The notes below the pieces were generated by a model. It saw only the letters and a program-made list of their open reading frames with translations, had not been told where the DNA came from and did not search any database. From positions 1-64,000 of the forward strand of contig NZ_BAMN01000003.1 in assembly GCF_000615905.1 (NCBI RefSeq): 64,000 nucleotides of DNA, read 5' to 3'. Of the stretch, positions 56,057-64,000 are shown in pieces (position 1 is the stretch's first letter; every line of letters begins with the position of its first letter). The position numbers and the translations under genes are program-made. This DNA comes from Companilactobacillus nodensis DSM 19682 = JCM 14932 = NBRC 107160. Its GTDB lineage: Bacteria; Bacillota; Bacilli; Lactobacillales; Lactobacillaceae.

Positions 56057-56929
56057 TTACTCTTGTAATTCACGAATCGCTAAAGCAAAATCACCAAGTG
56101 TTGCGGAGCCATTGTTTTTGACAATCGGCATCGTGATGTACTTGTCCAATTCCGGAACAACAACATAGTCGTTCAATAATTCCTTGAATTGTTCACGAAC
56201 TTTGACTAGGAATGGTTCACTAACAACTCCACCACCAAAGACGATTTTTTCAGGGCGCAAGATTAAAGTTGCTTGAATAGCAGCTTGAGCAACATAGTAA
56301 GCCATGATATCCCAAGTATGATCAGTCATAGGAACATCTTTGCCGGGCTTGCCTAATCGAGCATCAAAGGTTGGTCCAGCCACCAATCCTTCTAGACAAT
56401 CGCCATGGAATGGACAAATTCCTTTGAAGTCCAAATCGTCAGGATGACGCTTGAGCAAAGTATGTCCCATTTCAGGATGACCCATGCCGCCGACAAACTT
56501 GCCATCAGAAATAGCACCAGCACCGACACCGGTACCGATAGTGTAGTAAACTAATGAACCAATTTTTTCGTTAGAAAGGGTCGACATAACGTATTCACCG
56601 TAGGCAGATCCGTTAACATCAGTTGTCCAAAACATTGGAACTTTAATTTCTTTCTTGAGTGCGCCAACGAAGTCAGTATCTTGCCAACCCGGTTTAGGAG
56701 TTGATGTGATGTAACCATATTTTGGTGAATTCTTACGCAATTCAATCGGACCAAATGAGGCAATACCGAGAGCCTCGATGTCGAATTGTTTAAAATACTC
56801 AATTGTTTTTTGTAAAGTTTCCTCCGGTGTTGTTGTAGGGAATTGGACACTATCCTTGATACGATAGTCTTCGTCACCTACAGCACAAACAAATTTTGTT
56901 CCACCTGCTTCAATACTTCCAACTAGCAA
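56057..56929 (-). CDS. scrK: ROK family fructokinase
   Basis: Phosphorylates fructose released from sucrose. The ROK features are GSIEAGGTKFVCAVG (phosphate loop), TTDVNGSAYGEY (about 105), YYTIGTGVGAGAI and the zinc-binding GHTLLKRHPDD and CPFHGDCLEGL (Cys and His ligands). About 290 residues. The start is TTG at 56929 because GGGAGG lies 8 bases upstream; the longer reading frame lacks a ribosome site. Divergent from the LacI regulator, and next to the permease and GH32 genes, which identifies fructose as the likely substrate. Confidence 0.92.
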   Translation of the reverse strand: MLVGSIEAGGTKFVCAVGDEDYRIKDSVQFPTTTPEETLQKTIEYFKQFDIEALGIASFGPIELRKNSPKYGYITSTPKPGWQDTDFVGALKKEIKVPMFWTTDVNGSAYGEYVMSTLSNEKIGSLVYYTIGTGVGAGAISDGKFVGGMGHPEMGHTLLKRHPDDLDFKGICPFHGDCLEGLVAGPTFDARLGKPGKDVPMTDHTWDIMAYYVAQAAIQATLILRPEKIVFGGGVVSEPFLVKVREQFKELLNDYVVVPELDKYITMPIVKNNGSATLGDFALAIRELQE

Positions 56930-56957
56930 TGTAAATTCCTCCCATATTGAAAATTTC

Positions 56958-56971
56958 TGCAATCGCTTTCG
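56958..56971 (-). promoter_or_regulatory. cre-like site downstream of the fructokinase promoter
   Basis: Minus strand CGAAAGCGATTGCA differs at one position from the catabolite-responsive element TGNAARCGNWWNCA. It lies just after the likely start of transcription, where CcpA would block elongation or initiation. Confidence 0.65.
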
Positions 56972-56978
56972 ATGATTT

Positions 56979-57007
56979 AAGATACCATTATGAAAACTGG
57001 TCGTCAA
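56979..57007 (-). promoter_or_regulatory. Promoter of the fructokinase gene
   Basis: TTGACG at 57002-57007 and TATCTT at 56979-56984 on the minus strand, 17-bp spacer. The cre-like site follows. Confidence 0.6.
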
Positions 57008-57090
57008 TTGCAATTATTTTAGATTGAGTTAAAAAACATAGGATTACTGTATAATGGATTTATCAGAATCAAGGATATAGGTGGATTTGA

Positions 57091-58066
57091 ATGGTAGTTA
57101 AAATAGATGATGTAGCAAGGGTTGCGGGAGTTTCCAAAACCACAGTCTCACGCGTGTTGAATAACCGTGGATATTTGAGTGAAAAAACAATTAAAAAAGT
57201 TCACGATGCAATGGAATCTTTGAATTACCAACAATGCCGTGGCCAGACAACTTTATAAAAAAGAAACCAAATTGGTTGGTTTGATTTTTCCGACTGTTGA
57301 TAATCCATTCTTTGGTCAATTGGTAGCAGAATTGGAAAAACGTTTGTTTGATGCTGGGTTCAAAGTTTTGATCGGTAATTCGATGAATGATCCTGAAAAA
57401 GAAGAGACGTACTTGAAAGAATTGATCTCTAATCAAGTTGATGGATTGATCGTTGGTGCACAGAATAAAGATATATCTGAATATCACACGAGTAATTTGC
57501 CAGTAGTTGCCATTGATCGTGTGATGAATGAGGATATCCCGGTGATTGCCTCAGATAATTATATGGGTGGTAAATTGGCCACAGAACTATTGATCAATAG
57601 TGGTGCTAAACACATAATTAGTACCCATGGACCAATTAACCTTAAGACTCCAGCCAATCGTCGTGTTGAAGCATACGCCGATGTCATGGCGTCGTATAAT
57701 CTTGTTCCACATACATATATTGTTGACTTCAGTTGGGATTTTGAAAAAAAGAGACAGGCAATTGAAGCTATGTTTTCAAAGTACCCAGAAATGGATGGAA
57801 TCTTCGCAACGAATGATATGGATGCTGCCTTAGTTTGGCAGACGGCCACGAAGTTAGGCTATAATATTCCCGATGATCTGAAGATTGTAGGTTACGATGG
57901 GTCTAATATAACTAGAGTATTGCTGCCAGAGCTGACCACTATTGTTCAACCAGTTGAATTGATGGCAGAAAGGGCTGTTACTACATTAATTTCAAGAATA
58001 AAAGGTGACGATACGCCTTTGGAACAAATAATTCCGGTTAAAGTATGGCGAGGAGAATCAGTATAG
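57091..58066 (+). pseudogene. LacI family sucrose/fructose-operon regulator, frameshifted
   Basis: The N-terminal DNA-binding domain (IDDVARVAGVSKTTVSRVLN, hinge helix after NRGYLSEKT) is followed by a periplasmic-binding-type sugar domain (LVGLIFPTVDNPFFGQLV, AVGDFATND-like GIFATNDMDAALVW). The family pattern NYxPNAxAR at residue 46-54 is broken: at 57230-57234 two bases appear to be missing, or one inserted, and the given frame stops after CRGQTTL. Loss of one C and one A from small runs would restore NYQPNAVARQ. Repaired length about 326. Divergent from scrK and upstream of the permease. Expected operators are at 58122-58129 and 58187-58198. Confidence 0.88.
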
Positions 58067-58121
58067 ATAGCAAGGAGTTAGGACTAATTAGGTTCTAACT
58101 ATTTTTTTACAAATTTATGAT

Positions 58122-58129
58122 AACCGGTT
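58122..58129. promoter_or_regulatory. LacI operator O1 overlapping the permease promoter
   Basis: Palindromic core AACCGGTT in the context GATAACCGGTTGACAT. Its right half overlaps the -35 box at 58128. The same core recurs at 58187-58198, which marks both as repressor sites. Confidence 0.75.
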
Positions 58130-58156
58130 GACATAAATAATGAGAGCGATTACAAT
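58128..58156 (+). promoter_or_regulatory. Promoter of the sucrose permease-GH32 operon with cre
   Basis: TTGACA at 58128-58133 and TACAAT at 58151-58156, 17-bp spacer. A cre-like sequence TGAGAGCGATTACA (58141-58154, one mismatch to consensus) covers the spacer and the -10 box, so CcpA should repress when glucose is present. Confidence 0.8.
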
Positions 58157-58186
58157 AATTTTTGTAAACGTTTTAATAACAATATG

Positions 58187-58198
58187 TCAACCGGTTGA
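58187..58198. promoter_or_regulatory. LacI operator O2
   Basis: Perfect 12-bp palindrome TCAACCGGTTGA, about 25 bp downstream of the predicted start of transcription and 67 bp from O1, a distance that would allow looping by a tetramer or independent dimers. Confidence 0.78.
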
Positions 58199-58224
58199 TA
58201 TAATATAAATTTAGGAGAGCTACT

Positions 58225-59448
58225 ATGAGAAAACAAGTTTATTTCAAGCTAAGTGCATTCTTTTTCTTCTTCTTCGTTAGTTGGTCTGCTTGTTATTCGT
58301 TATTTGCTATTTGGTTAGGCCAAGAGATTCACCTGAACGGTGCAGCCACAGGATTAATTTTTGGTATTAATGCAGGATTTACACTAGTCATGCAACCTCT
58401 TTATGGATTTATTTCAGATAAATTAGGCATTCGTAAGAACTTATTAGTTTGGTTAAGTGGTATTTTAATTTTTACTGGTCCATTCTTCATCTATGTATAT
58501 GGTCCATTACTTAAATATAATGTTTTGCTTGGATCAGTTGTTGGTGGATTGTTCTTAGGTATTGGTTACTTAGCTTCATGTGGTGCTATTGAATCTTATG
58601 TTGAAAAAATCAGTCGTAAGTATGATTTTGAATATGGTCGTGCCCGTATGTGGGGATCACTTGGCTGGGCAGCTGCAACGTTCTTTGCAGGTCAATTGTT
58701 CAATATTAACCCAAATTATAACTTCTGGATTGCTTCAGTTGCCGCAATCGTAATGTTTCTTATCATGTTGTCACTTAAAGTTGAAGTTTCAGAAGTTGAA
58801 GTTAAAAAGGCACAATCAGTTAAAGTTGCTGATGTCTTCAATCTATTTAAAATGAAGGATTTTTGGTTCTTTATTATCTTCGTTCTAGGTGTAACTTGTG
58901 TATATGGTGTTTATGATCAACAGTTCCCAAGATATTTTGCTGAACAGTTTAACACTGTCAAGGAAGGTAACTTAATGTTTGGTTATCTCAACTCGTTCCA
59001 GGTCTTCCTTGAAGCAGGTATGATGTTCCTTGCACCTAAGATTGTTAATAAACTTGGAGCAAGAAACTCATTGTTATTGGCTGGATTCTTGATGGCATTC
59101 CGTATTACGGGGTCAGGAATAGTAAATGGACCAATTTTGATTTCAATTATGAAGTTGATTCACTCAATTGAATTACCAATTCTCTTAGTTTCAGTCTTCA
59201 AATATCTTGATGCTAATTTTGAATCAAGACTATCTTCAATTCTTTATCTAGTTGGTTATCAGTTCTCAGGTCAAATCGGAACAATTGTTTTGTCATCATT
59301 AGTTGGTCACTTGTATGATCAAATGGGATTCAAGACAACTTACTTATACTTAGGAATTTTCGTATTTGTCTTTGCAATGATAGCTGTATTTACTCTTAAA
59401 AAATCAAATGAACAATCAATAGACACAGCACAAGTAAATCACGCTTAA
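58225..59448 (+). CDS. LacY/CscB-type oligosaccharide:H+ symporter (sucrose permease)
   Basis: Twelve-helix MFS transporter of the oligosaccharide:proton symporter group. N-terminal FFFFFFVSWSACYSLFAIWL, the loop GFISDKLGIRKN between helices 2 and 3, and the RARMWGSLGWAAATFFAG segment match the LacY/CscB pattern. 407 residues, intact. AGGAGAG precedes the ATG. In this context it should import unphosphorylated sucrose (or a short fructo-oligosaccharide), because no PTS component is present. GH32 follows after 13 bp. Confidence 0.88.
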   Translation: MRKQVYFKLSAFFFFFFVSWSACYSLFAIWLGQEIHLNGAATGLIFGINAGFTLVMQPLYGFISDKLGIRKNLLVWLSGILIFTGPFFIYVYGPLLKYNVLLGSVVGGLFLGIGYLASCGAIESYVEKISRKYDFEYGRARMWGSLGWAAATFFAGQLFNINPNYNFWIASVAAIVMFLIMLSLKVEVSEVEVKKAQSVKVADVFNLFKMKDFWFFIIFVLGVTCVYGVYDQQFPRYFAEQFNTVKEGNLMFGYLNSFQVFLEAGMMFLAPKIVNKLGARNSLLLAGFLMAFRITGSGIVNGPILISIMKLIHSIELPILLVSVFKYLDANFESRLSSILYLVGYQFSGQIGTIVLSSLVGHLYDQMGFKTTYLYLGIFVFVFAMIAVFTLKKSNEQSIDTAQVNHA

Positions 59449-59461
59449 ATAGGAGATAATT

Positions 59462-60892
59462 ATGCAAACAATTTTAAAACCCATAGAAATTACTAATGAG
59501 CGTTATCGATTGGGATATCATGTTGCAGCAAAATCTGGTTGGATAAATGATCCGAATGGATTCTGTTACTTCAAAGGTTACTATCACATTTTTTATCAAC
59601 ATTATCCATTTGCTGCAGAATGGGGTCCAATGCATTGGGGTCATGCTCGTAGTAAGGATTTGGTACACTGGGAGACTCTACCTATTGCCTTGACTCCGGG
59701 GGATAAAGAAGACGAGAGTGGCTGCTTCTCAGGTAGTGCTGTTGTCCATGACGGAAAAATGTATTTGATCTATACTGGACACCATTATTATCCTGGAGAT
59801 GATAATCCTGATCATTTCTGGCAAAATCAAAATCTCGCAATTAGTGAAGATGGAATTCATTTTAAAAAATATGAGAATAATCCGATAATCTCACAAGCTC
59901 CGGAAGATAATACGCAACACTTCAGAGATCCCAAAGTTTGGTATGAAAATGGTAACTGGCACTTGATCCTTGGCAGTCAATCTAATGATGGGTTAGGCAG
60001 AGTATTACGTTATGACTCGGATAATTTAATTGATTGGAACTACTTAGGACCAGTTGCTAAATCTAATAATCTGAAAAAAGAAGGTTATATGTGGGAGTGC
60101 CCGGATTTCTTTTCACTAGGTGATAAACAAGTACTTTTGATGTCGCCACAAGGAATTGATGCTGAGGGAATTCACTATAATAATGAGAATGAAACAGGTT
60201 ATATGACAGGCGACTTTAGTTATACTGATAACAAGTTTGAACGTAACAATTTCCAAGAATTAGATAGTGGGCATGATTTCTATGCTACACAGACTATTCT
60301 TGCACCGGATGGACGCAGATTATTGTTCGGATGGATGGATATGTGGGGCAGCGAGTTCCCTGAGAAACAAGACGGTTGGTCAGGAGCTTTGATTTTCCCA
60401 CGGGAATTAACGTTGAAGAATGATAAGTTATATATGAAGCCTGTTGACGAATTGAAGTTACTTCGTACGAGTGAATTGTTAAATGGAGAATCTAATATTA
60501 ATGGAAGCTATCCATTTGATTTTAGTAGCAAACAATATGAAGCAGAAATCACTTTGAATATGGATAATGCGACAGAAGCAGGATTCTCATTGACTGATTC
60601 TAATGATCAAGAAATGTTGAGATTACAATATAGTAAAAATAATAATCATGTTTCAGTTATGCGTCCTGGCAAGGACGGGGTTAGAGAAGTTGTTATATCA
60701 GCCACTGATACATTAAAACTTCATATATTAGTAGATACTAGTTCAGTTGAAATCTTCATCAATGATGGAGAAGCCACATTTACCGAACGTATCTATAGTG
60801 AAGATACATTGAGATTCAACTTGCTATCTAACGGTGAAGTATCAGCAAGTTATGATATTTATCAATTAGATACAAATGCAATTGAATACTAA
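59462..60892 (+). CDS. GH32 sucrose/beta-fructofuranosidase (sucrose hydrolase)
   Basis: Splits sucrose to glucose and fructose with retention. The three catalytic motifs are present: nucleophile in SGWINDPNGF (about residue 33), FRDPKVW (about 155) and the acid/base in MWECPDFF (about 212). The five-blade beta-propeller is followed by the C-terminal beta-sandwich (from about 340). 476 residues, no signal peptide, so it acts in the cytoplasm after the permease. With free sucrose as substrate a hydrolase rather than a sucrose-6-phosphate enzyme is expected; the fructose goes to the ROK kinase. Terminator follows. Confidence 0.92.
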   Translation: MQTILKPIEITNERYRLGYHVAAKSGWINDPNGFCYFKGYYHIFYQHYPFAAEWGPMHWGHARSKDLVHWETLPIALTPGDKEDESGCFSGSAVVHDGKMYLIYTGHHYYPGDDNPDHFWQNQNLAISEDGIHFKKYENNPIISQAPEDNTQHFRDPKVWYENGNWHLILGSQSNDGLGRVLRYDSDNLIDWNYLGPVAKSNNLKKEGYMWECPDFFSLGDKQVLLMSPQGIDAEGIHYNNENETGYMTGDFSYTDNKFERNNFQELDSGHDFYATQTILAPDGRRLLFGWMDMWGSEFPEKQDGWSGALIFPRELTLKNDKLYMKPVDELKLLRTSELLNGESNINGSYPFDFSSKQYEAEITLNMDNATEAGFSLTDSNDQEMLRLQYSKNNNHVSVMRPGKDGVREVVISATDTLKLHILVDTSSVEIFINDGEATFTERIYSEDTLRFNLLSNGEVSASYDIYQLDTNAIEY

Positions 60893-60921
60893 AAAGCAGC
60901 CAATTAGGCTGCTTTTTTAGT
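60893..60921. terminator. Bidirectional terminator between GH32 and the XRE gene
   Basis: AAAGCAGCC/GGCTGCTTT stem with a 5-base loop, T run on the plus side and A run on the minus side. Confidence 0.88.
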
Positions 60922-60922
60922 A

Positions 60923-61441
60923 TCAATATGTGGTCATAACGATAATGATGATACTTACAATTACGATGGTGAATCCTAACAGAGTCCATTTCAGCGCACT
61001 TAATAGTAGTTGTTTTTCAGACTTATTTTCTAATTTATTAATCTGATCTAGGAAGTATACCATTGCTGCAGTATTGGCAAATCCACCGATATAAGCAACA
61101 GCAAGTACTGGTTTAGCTAGGTCACCATATAGCCCAGTAGTTGCTAGTATGAAGATAAATGCTAAAAAGGTGATGAAAGTGAAGGCCAAATACGTGTTCA
61201 TAGAATTTAATTTGGCTTGATTTTTGATGCTTTTAACAGCTTTAGAATTGTTCAGTAACAAATCGTCTAATGAAATGTCGTAAAGTTTAGATAATCTGAT
61301 TAGGCTATCAATATCAGGAGTGGTTCGACCAGTTTCCCAGTTAGTAATAGAACGTTTTGATACGTAGAGTGACTTTGCCAAATCATCCTGTGTCATATTG
61401 AGTTCAGTACGTTTGTTTTTTAAAATCTCACTGATTTCCAT
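60923..61441 (-). CDS. XRE-type regulator with membrane domain
   Basis: Residues 1-65 are a Cro/C1 helix-turn-helix (LKNKRTELNMTQDDLAKSLYVSKRSITNWE, broken by turns). After a linker come three helices (YLAFTFITFLAFIFILATTG, LAVAYIGGFANTAAMVYFL, WTLLGFTIVIVSIIIIVM). About 172 residues. The start at 61441 follows GGTGGGG. Membrane-attached XRE regulators of this size occur in lactobacilli and often respond to envelope or peptide signals; no target is evident. Upstream is the 533-bp structured region 61442-61974. Confidence 0.8.
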   Translation of the reverse strand: MEISEILKNKRTELNMTQDDLAKSLYVSKRSITNWETGRTTPDIDSLIRLSKLYDISLDDLLLNNSKAVKSIKNQAKLNSMNTYLAFTFITFLAFIFILATTGLYGDLAKPVLAVAYIGGFANTAAMVYFLDQINKLENKSEKQLLLSALKWTLLGFTIVIVSIIIIVMTTY

Positions 61442-61565
61442 TTTGATCCCCACCTTTGTCTACTCGTAAATTACACTATCGTGGTTGTTTTAGCGATAGA
61501 AAGCTGATTCTATATTGGCGTTATAACGATGAAATCTTGACTCACCTCCAGTCAAGAAGTGACAA

Positions 61566-61673
61566 ATCTTCCGTGGGACCAACTTCAGCCAAATAGCGGT
61601 CTGAAGTCTCGATTTTGAACTCTGCATAAACCGCAGATTTCAAAACTCATCCTGTACTGTAAGTACGGAAGAT
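61566..61673. repeat. Structured element A, copy 2
   Basis: Outer stem ATCTTCCGT (61566-61574) with ACGGAAGAT (61665-61673). Hairpins: ACTTCAG/CTGAAGT (61582-61607) with the 12-base loop CCAAATAGCGGT; TTTTGAA/TTCAAAA with inner TCTGC/GCAGA (61613-61645); GTAC/GTAC (61654-61666). Same plan and loop as copy 1 at 36881-37028, with different stems. A further perfect hairpin CTTGACT/AGTCAAG lies just outside (61536-61558). The rest of 61442-61535 shows only a CTATCG/CGATAG hairpin. Confidence 0.75.
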
Positions 61674-61791
61674 CGCCGCCCAACAGCACTATCACGGCTG
61701 ATTTGTTATTTTTGACCTCCGGCTATATGATTTTTTTATTCTTTAGTAGAGTCTATATGCTATTAATAATTAAAATAGTGCTAGGCAAACC

Positions 61792-61940
61792 TAGCTGGAG
61801 GGTACGAATATTTATCAGCGTGAATGTAGCGAAGCTACAGGACGAGCTTTAAGATTTGCGAAGCAAAGCTTAAAGTCGAGGTGAGAGACCTTGGCTCGAA
61901 CCGTTCCCATGGCAGATAAATATCGTAACCGGAAGCGGAA
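61792..61940. repeat. Structured element B, copy 2
   Basis: Ends TAGCTGGAG and CGGAAGCGGAA are identical to copy 1. P1 is ATATTTATC (61808-61816) with GATAAATAT (61915-61923), extended by TAC/GTA and GG/CC. P2 is TGTAGC/GCTACA (61825-61839). P3 is CTTTAAG, TTTGC, loop GAA and complements (61847-61875), nearly identical to copy 1. A P4-like pairing CGAG/CTCG follows. P1 and P2 differ completely in sequence from copy 1 but stay paired. Between A and B (61674-61791) are AGCACTAT/ATAGTGCT and CTAGG/CCTAG pairs. Confidence 0.78.
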
Positions 61941-61944
61941 AAAA

Positions 61945-61973
61945 CTATAAAAAAAATAAGCCTAACGGCTTAT
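61945..61973 (-). terminator. Terminator of the flippase operon
   Basis: Minus-strand ATAAGCC/GGCTTAT stem with a 4-base loop and eight Ts, directly after the flippase stop and 5 bp before element B. Confidence 0.87.
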
Positions 61974-61974
61974 C

Positions 61975-63582
61975 CTAATAAATATCAGTACCACGAATTT
62001 CTTTTAATATCTTCATTGAACCGTCTTTATAAGCAAGAACACCATAAATAATCATTCCAATCACAGCACAAATCGAAAGAATAATTGCCGCACCAATCTT
62101 AGTTTGACCATTGATGAACTTAGATAATAAGATGTCAGCACCGTAAACAACGACTAACATAATGGCTGAGTCGATCACAATCTTTAGTACGCGAATTGCT
62201 AATAATTTATCGACCAGTTTGTATTGCTTGTTGATGATTCTAAAGGCGAAGTGTCCCATGATCATGAAAGCAACAGTAGTGGCGACAACTGGACCGAAGG
62301 CACCCATATAAATTGTTAGTGGGTATTGCAATACTACCTTAATCAAATAGGCAAGAGCTAAGAAAATCATTGACGTTTTAGTTTTCTTATCAACTTGAAG
62401 AACATTTTCCAAAATCATGAAGACACAATAGAAGAATGCCTCAATACATGAGACTGCCAAGATCTCAGTACCCAAGGTACTTGGAATATAGAAGGCGGTC
62501 CATAGATGACGTCCAATGCCGATCATACCAAAGGTTGCCGGTAAGATGATGAAGACGGTAAATTGTACCATGTTACGTAGTAATTTTTGAATATCTTCAA
62601 ATTTTGCCTTGCGACTAATCAAGGCTGACAATGCAGGGATGATCGAAGCTGATACTGAAATAGCCAATGATACTAAGACCATGATCAGCTTGTTAGCTTG
62701 GAACCCAAACATTGAGTAGAGATTATCAATAGTGTGTTGACTAGCATGAAGTACGTTTTGATAAATTAACACAAAGCTAGTTTGATCGAATAATTGCAGA
62801 ACCGTCATGATGGTATCAACTAATAGGAACGGAATAGCTGACTTCAACATGGATCCGAAGTTAACTTTTGTTAGTTCACTGTCGGGAACTTCAGCTGAGG
62901 TTTTGATATCTTCAGCAGGGATTGACTTGCGAACTCTGAATCGCATCCAAATCAAGAAGATATAGGCGAGTGTCGCACCAATGAATGAGGCAAAAGTTGA
63001 TTGGTTAACAGCACTCATGTAGCTACCTTTTTGCATGACCATAATTGTATATGTGGCATATAGCATATAGGCAACACGAGCAATTTGTTCAATAACTTGT
63101 GAAAAGGCGGAGAATGAGATGAAAGCATAACCTTGAATATATCCACGCATGATACCTAGCGCAGGGATGATCAAGATAGCAACACTCAAGTACTTGATCG
63201 GTGTAACAACACGCATGTCTCCCGCCGCAAATATAATAGCAACATACTTGGCACCAAAGAACATGAATCCAGCTAATACTATACCGACCAATGTCATATA
63301 AAAAGTATACTTTTTGAGTAGCTTTTCACTCTGATCATAACGGCCTAAGGCGTTGTGTGCAGCAACTTCCTTAGAGATAGCTGATGGAATACCGGCTGTA
63401 GCGATGATCAAGAATAAGTTGTAGATGTTATAAACTTTTCCGTATAACGCATTGGCAGCACCTAATGCGACTGGACCAATCCAAATATTCCAGGGAATGA
63501 TGTAGATGACCGCGAGGATCCTCGAGAAAATACCTGAGATCGAGATCCAAAGAGAACTCTTTAGTAGTGAATCTTTTTTCAT
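61975..63582 (-). CDS. MurJ/YtgP-type lipid flippase (MVF superfamily)
   Basis: 535 residues and about 14 membrane helices. The start LKSSLWISISGIFSRILAVI, the NLFLIIATAGIPSAISKEVA segment and GYIQGYAFISFSAFSQVIEQ are typical of the YtgP/SpoVB branch of the polysaccharide transporter superfamily. B. subtilis YtgP acts as the lipid II flippase MurJ, so a peptidoglycan role is probable; export of another wall polysaccharide is the alternative. AGGAAA precedes the start. DUF1304 gene lies 21 bp upstream on the same strand. Confidence 0.87.
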   Translation of the reverse strand: MKKDSLLKSSLWISISGIFSRILAVIYIIPWNIWIGPVALGAANALYGKVYNIYNLFLIIATAGIPSAISKEVAAHNALGRYDQSEKLLKKYTFYMTLVGIVLAGFMFFGAKYVAIIFAAGDMRVVTPIKYLSVAILIIPALGIMRGYIQGYAFISFSAFSQVIEQIARVAYMLYATYTIMVMQKGSYMSAVNQSTFASFIGATLAYIFLIWMRFRVRKSIPAEDIKTSAEVPDSELTKVNFGSMLKSAIPFLLVDTIMTVLQLFDQTSFVLIYQNVLHASQHTIDNLYSMFGFQANKLIMVLVSLAISVSASIIPALSALISRKAKFEDIQKLLRNMVQFTVFIILPATFGMIGIGRHLWTAFYIPSTLGTEILAVSCIEAFFYCVFMILENVLQVDKKTKTSMIFLALAYLIKVVLQYPLTIYMGAFGPVVATTVAFMIMGHFAFRIINKQYKLVDKLLAIRVLKIVIDSAIMLVVVYGADILLSKFINGQTKIGAAIILSICAVIGMIIYGVLAYKDGSMKILKEIRGTDIY

Positions 63583-63603
63583 GAATAAATTTCCTAACTG
63601 TTA

Positions 63604-63975
63604 CTATTTATAGAACACAAGTACAAATATCAGTGCAATTAGTGCGGGTAATCCTTGTAGATAGAGGATTTTTTTAGTAGCTGTGAAAGCACCATAAACA
63701 GCAACAACGATGATATAGATCATCAAAAGGATCATGATAGTTTTTAGAACCGGACCGGTGAAGAACAGAATCATAGCTAGAATAAGTAATCCTAACATTC
63801 CGTTATAAATTCCTTGATTTGATAGAGCAGTTTGAGCATTTTTTTGTTTAACGAAATCTAATGACATATCGAAGGCGGCCGCTTGTTTCTCTGGTGCCGC
63901 AAATATTTCTAAGACAGCAATTCCAATGTGTTCTAGGGCAACTAGTGCGACTAGAAACAAAGTTAAAATCTCCAT
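63604..63975 (-). CDS. DUF1304 family membrane protein
   Basis: 123 residues with four helices (LTLFLVALVALEHIGIAVLE, GMLGLLILAMILFFTG, IMILLMIYIIVVAVYGAF, GLPALIALIFVLVFY). The N-terminal ALEHIGIAVLEIF and NQGIYNGMLG are the DUF1304 pattern. Function unknown. AAGGAGGG precedes the ATG near the window edge. Cotranscription with the flippase gene downstream is likely. Confidence 0.86.
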   Translation of the reverse strand: MEILTLFLVALVALEHIGIAVLEIFAAPEKQAAAFDMSLDFVKQKNAQTALSNQGIYNGMLGLLILAMILFFTGPVLKTIMILLMIYIIVVAVYGAFTATKKILYLQGLPALIALIFVLVFYK

Positions 63976-64000
63976 AAATGTTCCCTCCTTAGGGTATGTC

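Noticed and set aside
57239-58066. Separate sugar-binding protein gene starting at GTG 57239
   Set aside because: No ribosome site, and it begins exactly where the LacI DNA-binding domain breaks off; the two are one gene.

Overview
The window reads as a chromosomal segment of a low-GC Gram-positive lactic acid bacterium of the Lactobacillaceae. The evidence is PepC, D,D-carboxypeptidase DacA, Lys-type MurE, an aspartate racemase, an ECF vitamin transporter subunit, a type II-A CRISPR-Cas locus with a GTTTTAGA-type repeat, and strong AGGAGG-like ribosome binding sites. Companilactobacillus is my best guess at genus; it is an inference from gene content and style, not a measurement.

Layout. 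1-6.4 kb: end of a type II-A CRISPR-Cas locus on the minus strand (cas9-cas1-cas2-csn2-array), with a tracrRNA gene on the plus strand between cas9 and cas1. 6.5-16.2 kb: a cysteine hydrolase, Kup potassium transporter, DUF1003 protein, type II NADH dehydrogenase, TetR plus cation/proton antiporter, a GtrB-type glycosyltransferase and a large coiled-coil protein. 16.4-25.8 kb: acetate kinase, then menA, hepT and cydABDC. Together with ndh these give NADH -> quinone -> cytochrome bd, a quinone- and heme-dependent aerobic respiratory chain. 26-38.6 kb: an N/Q-rich membrane protein with a vitamin B6/ThiD-type kinase, regulators, acetyltransferases, a lipoprotein, proC, an ECF S component, gatD, pepC, an EAL protein, a TcaA-like protein, and a pair of structured intergenic elements. 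38.7-43.3 kb: rsmG-parA-parB-DUF951-ychF-DUF1129, a gene order that in Firmicutes lies near oriC; dnaA is not in the window. 44-49.4 kb: a VanRS-like two-component system followed by dacA, murE and an aspartate racemase, a cell-wall block. 49.5-55.9 kb: lipoproteins, a zinc/manganese ABC importer, GtrA and orphan membrane proteins. 56-60.9 kb: a non-PTS sucrose cluster (ROK fructokinase, LacI regulator, MFS permease, GH32 hydrolase) with visible operators and cre sites. 61-64 kb: a second copy of the structured element pair, a MurJ/YtgP-type flippase and a DUF1304 protein.

Two observations dominate. First, twelve genes carry a frameshift that one or two bases (in one case a 7-bp duplication) would repair, including the highly conserved ychF and a core Cas9. 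Most sit in short homopolymers, so much of this apparent gene decay is probably sequencing error; protein calls across these points should be read with that in mind. Second, two intergenic regions (36.87-37.28 kb and 61.56-61.94 kb) hold the same ordered pair of multi-hairpin elements. Loops are conserved while stems differ by compensating changes, the mark of a conserved RNA or cruciform-forming element that I cannot name.
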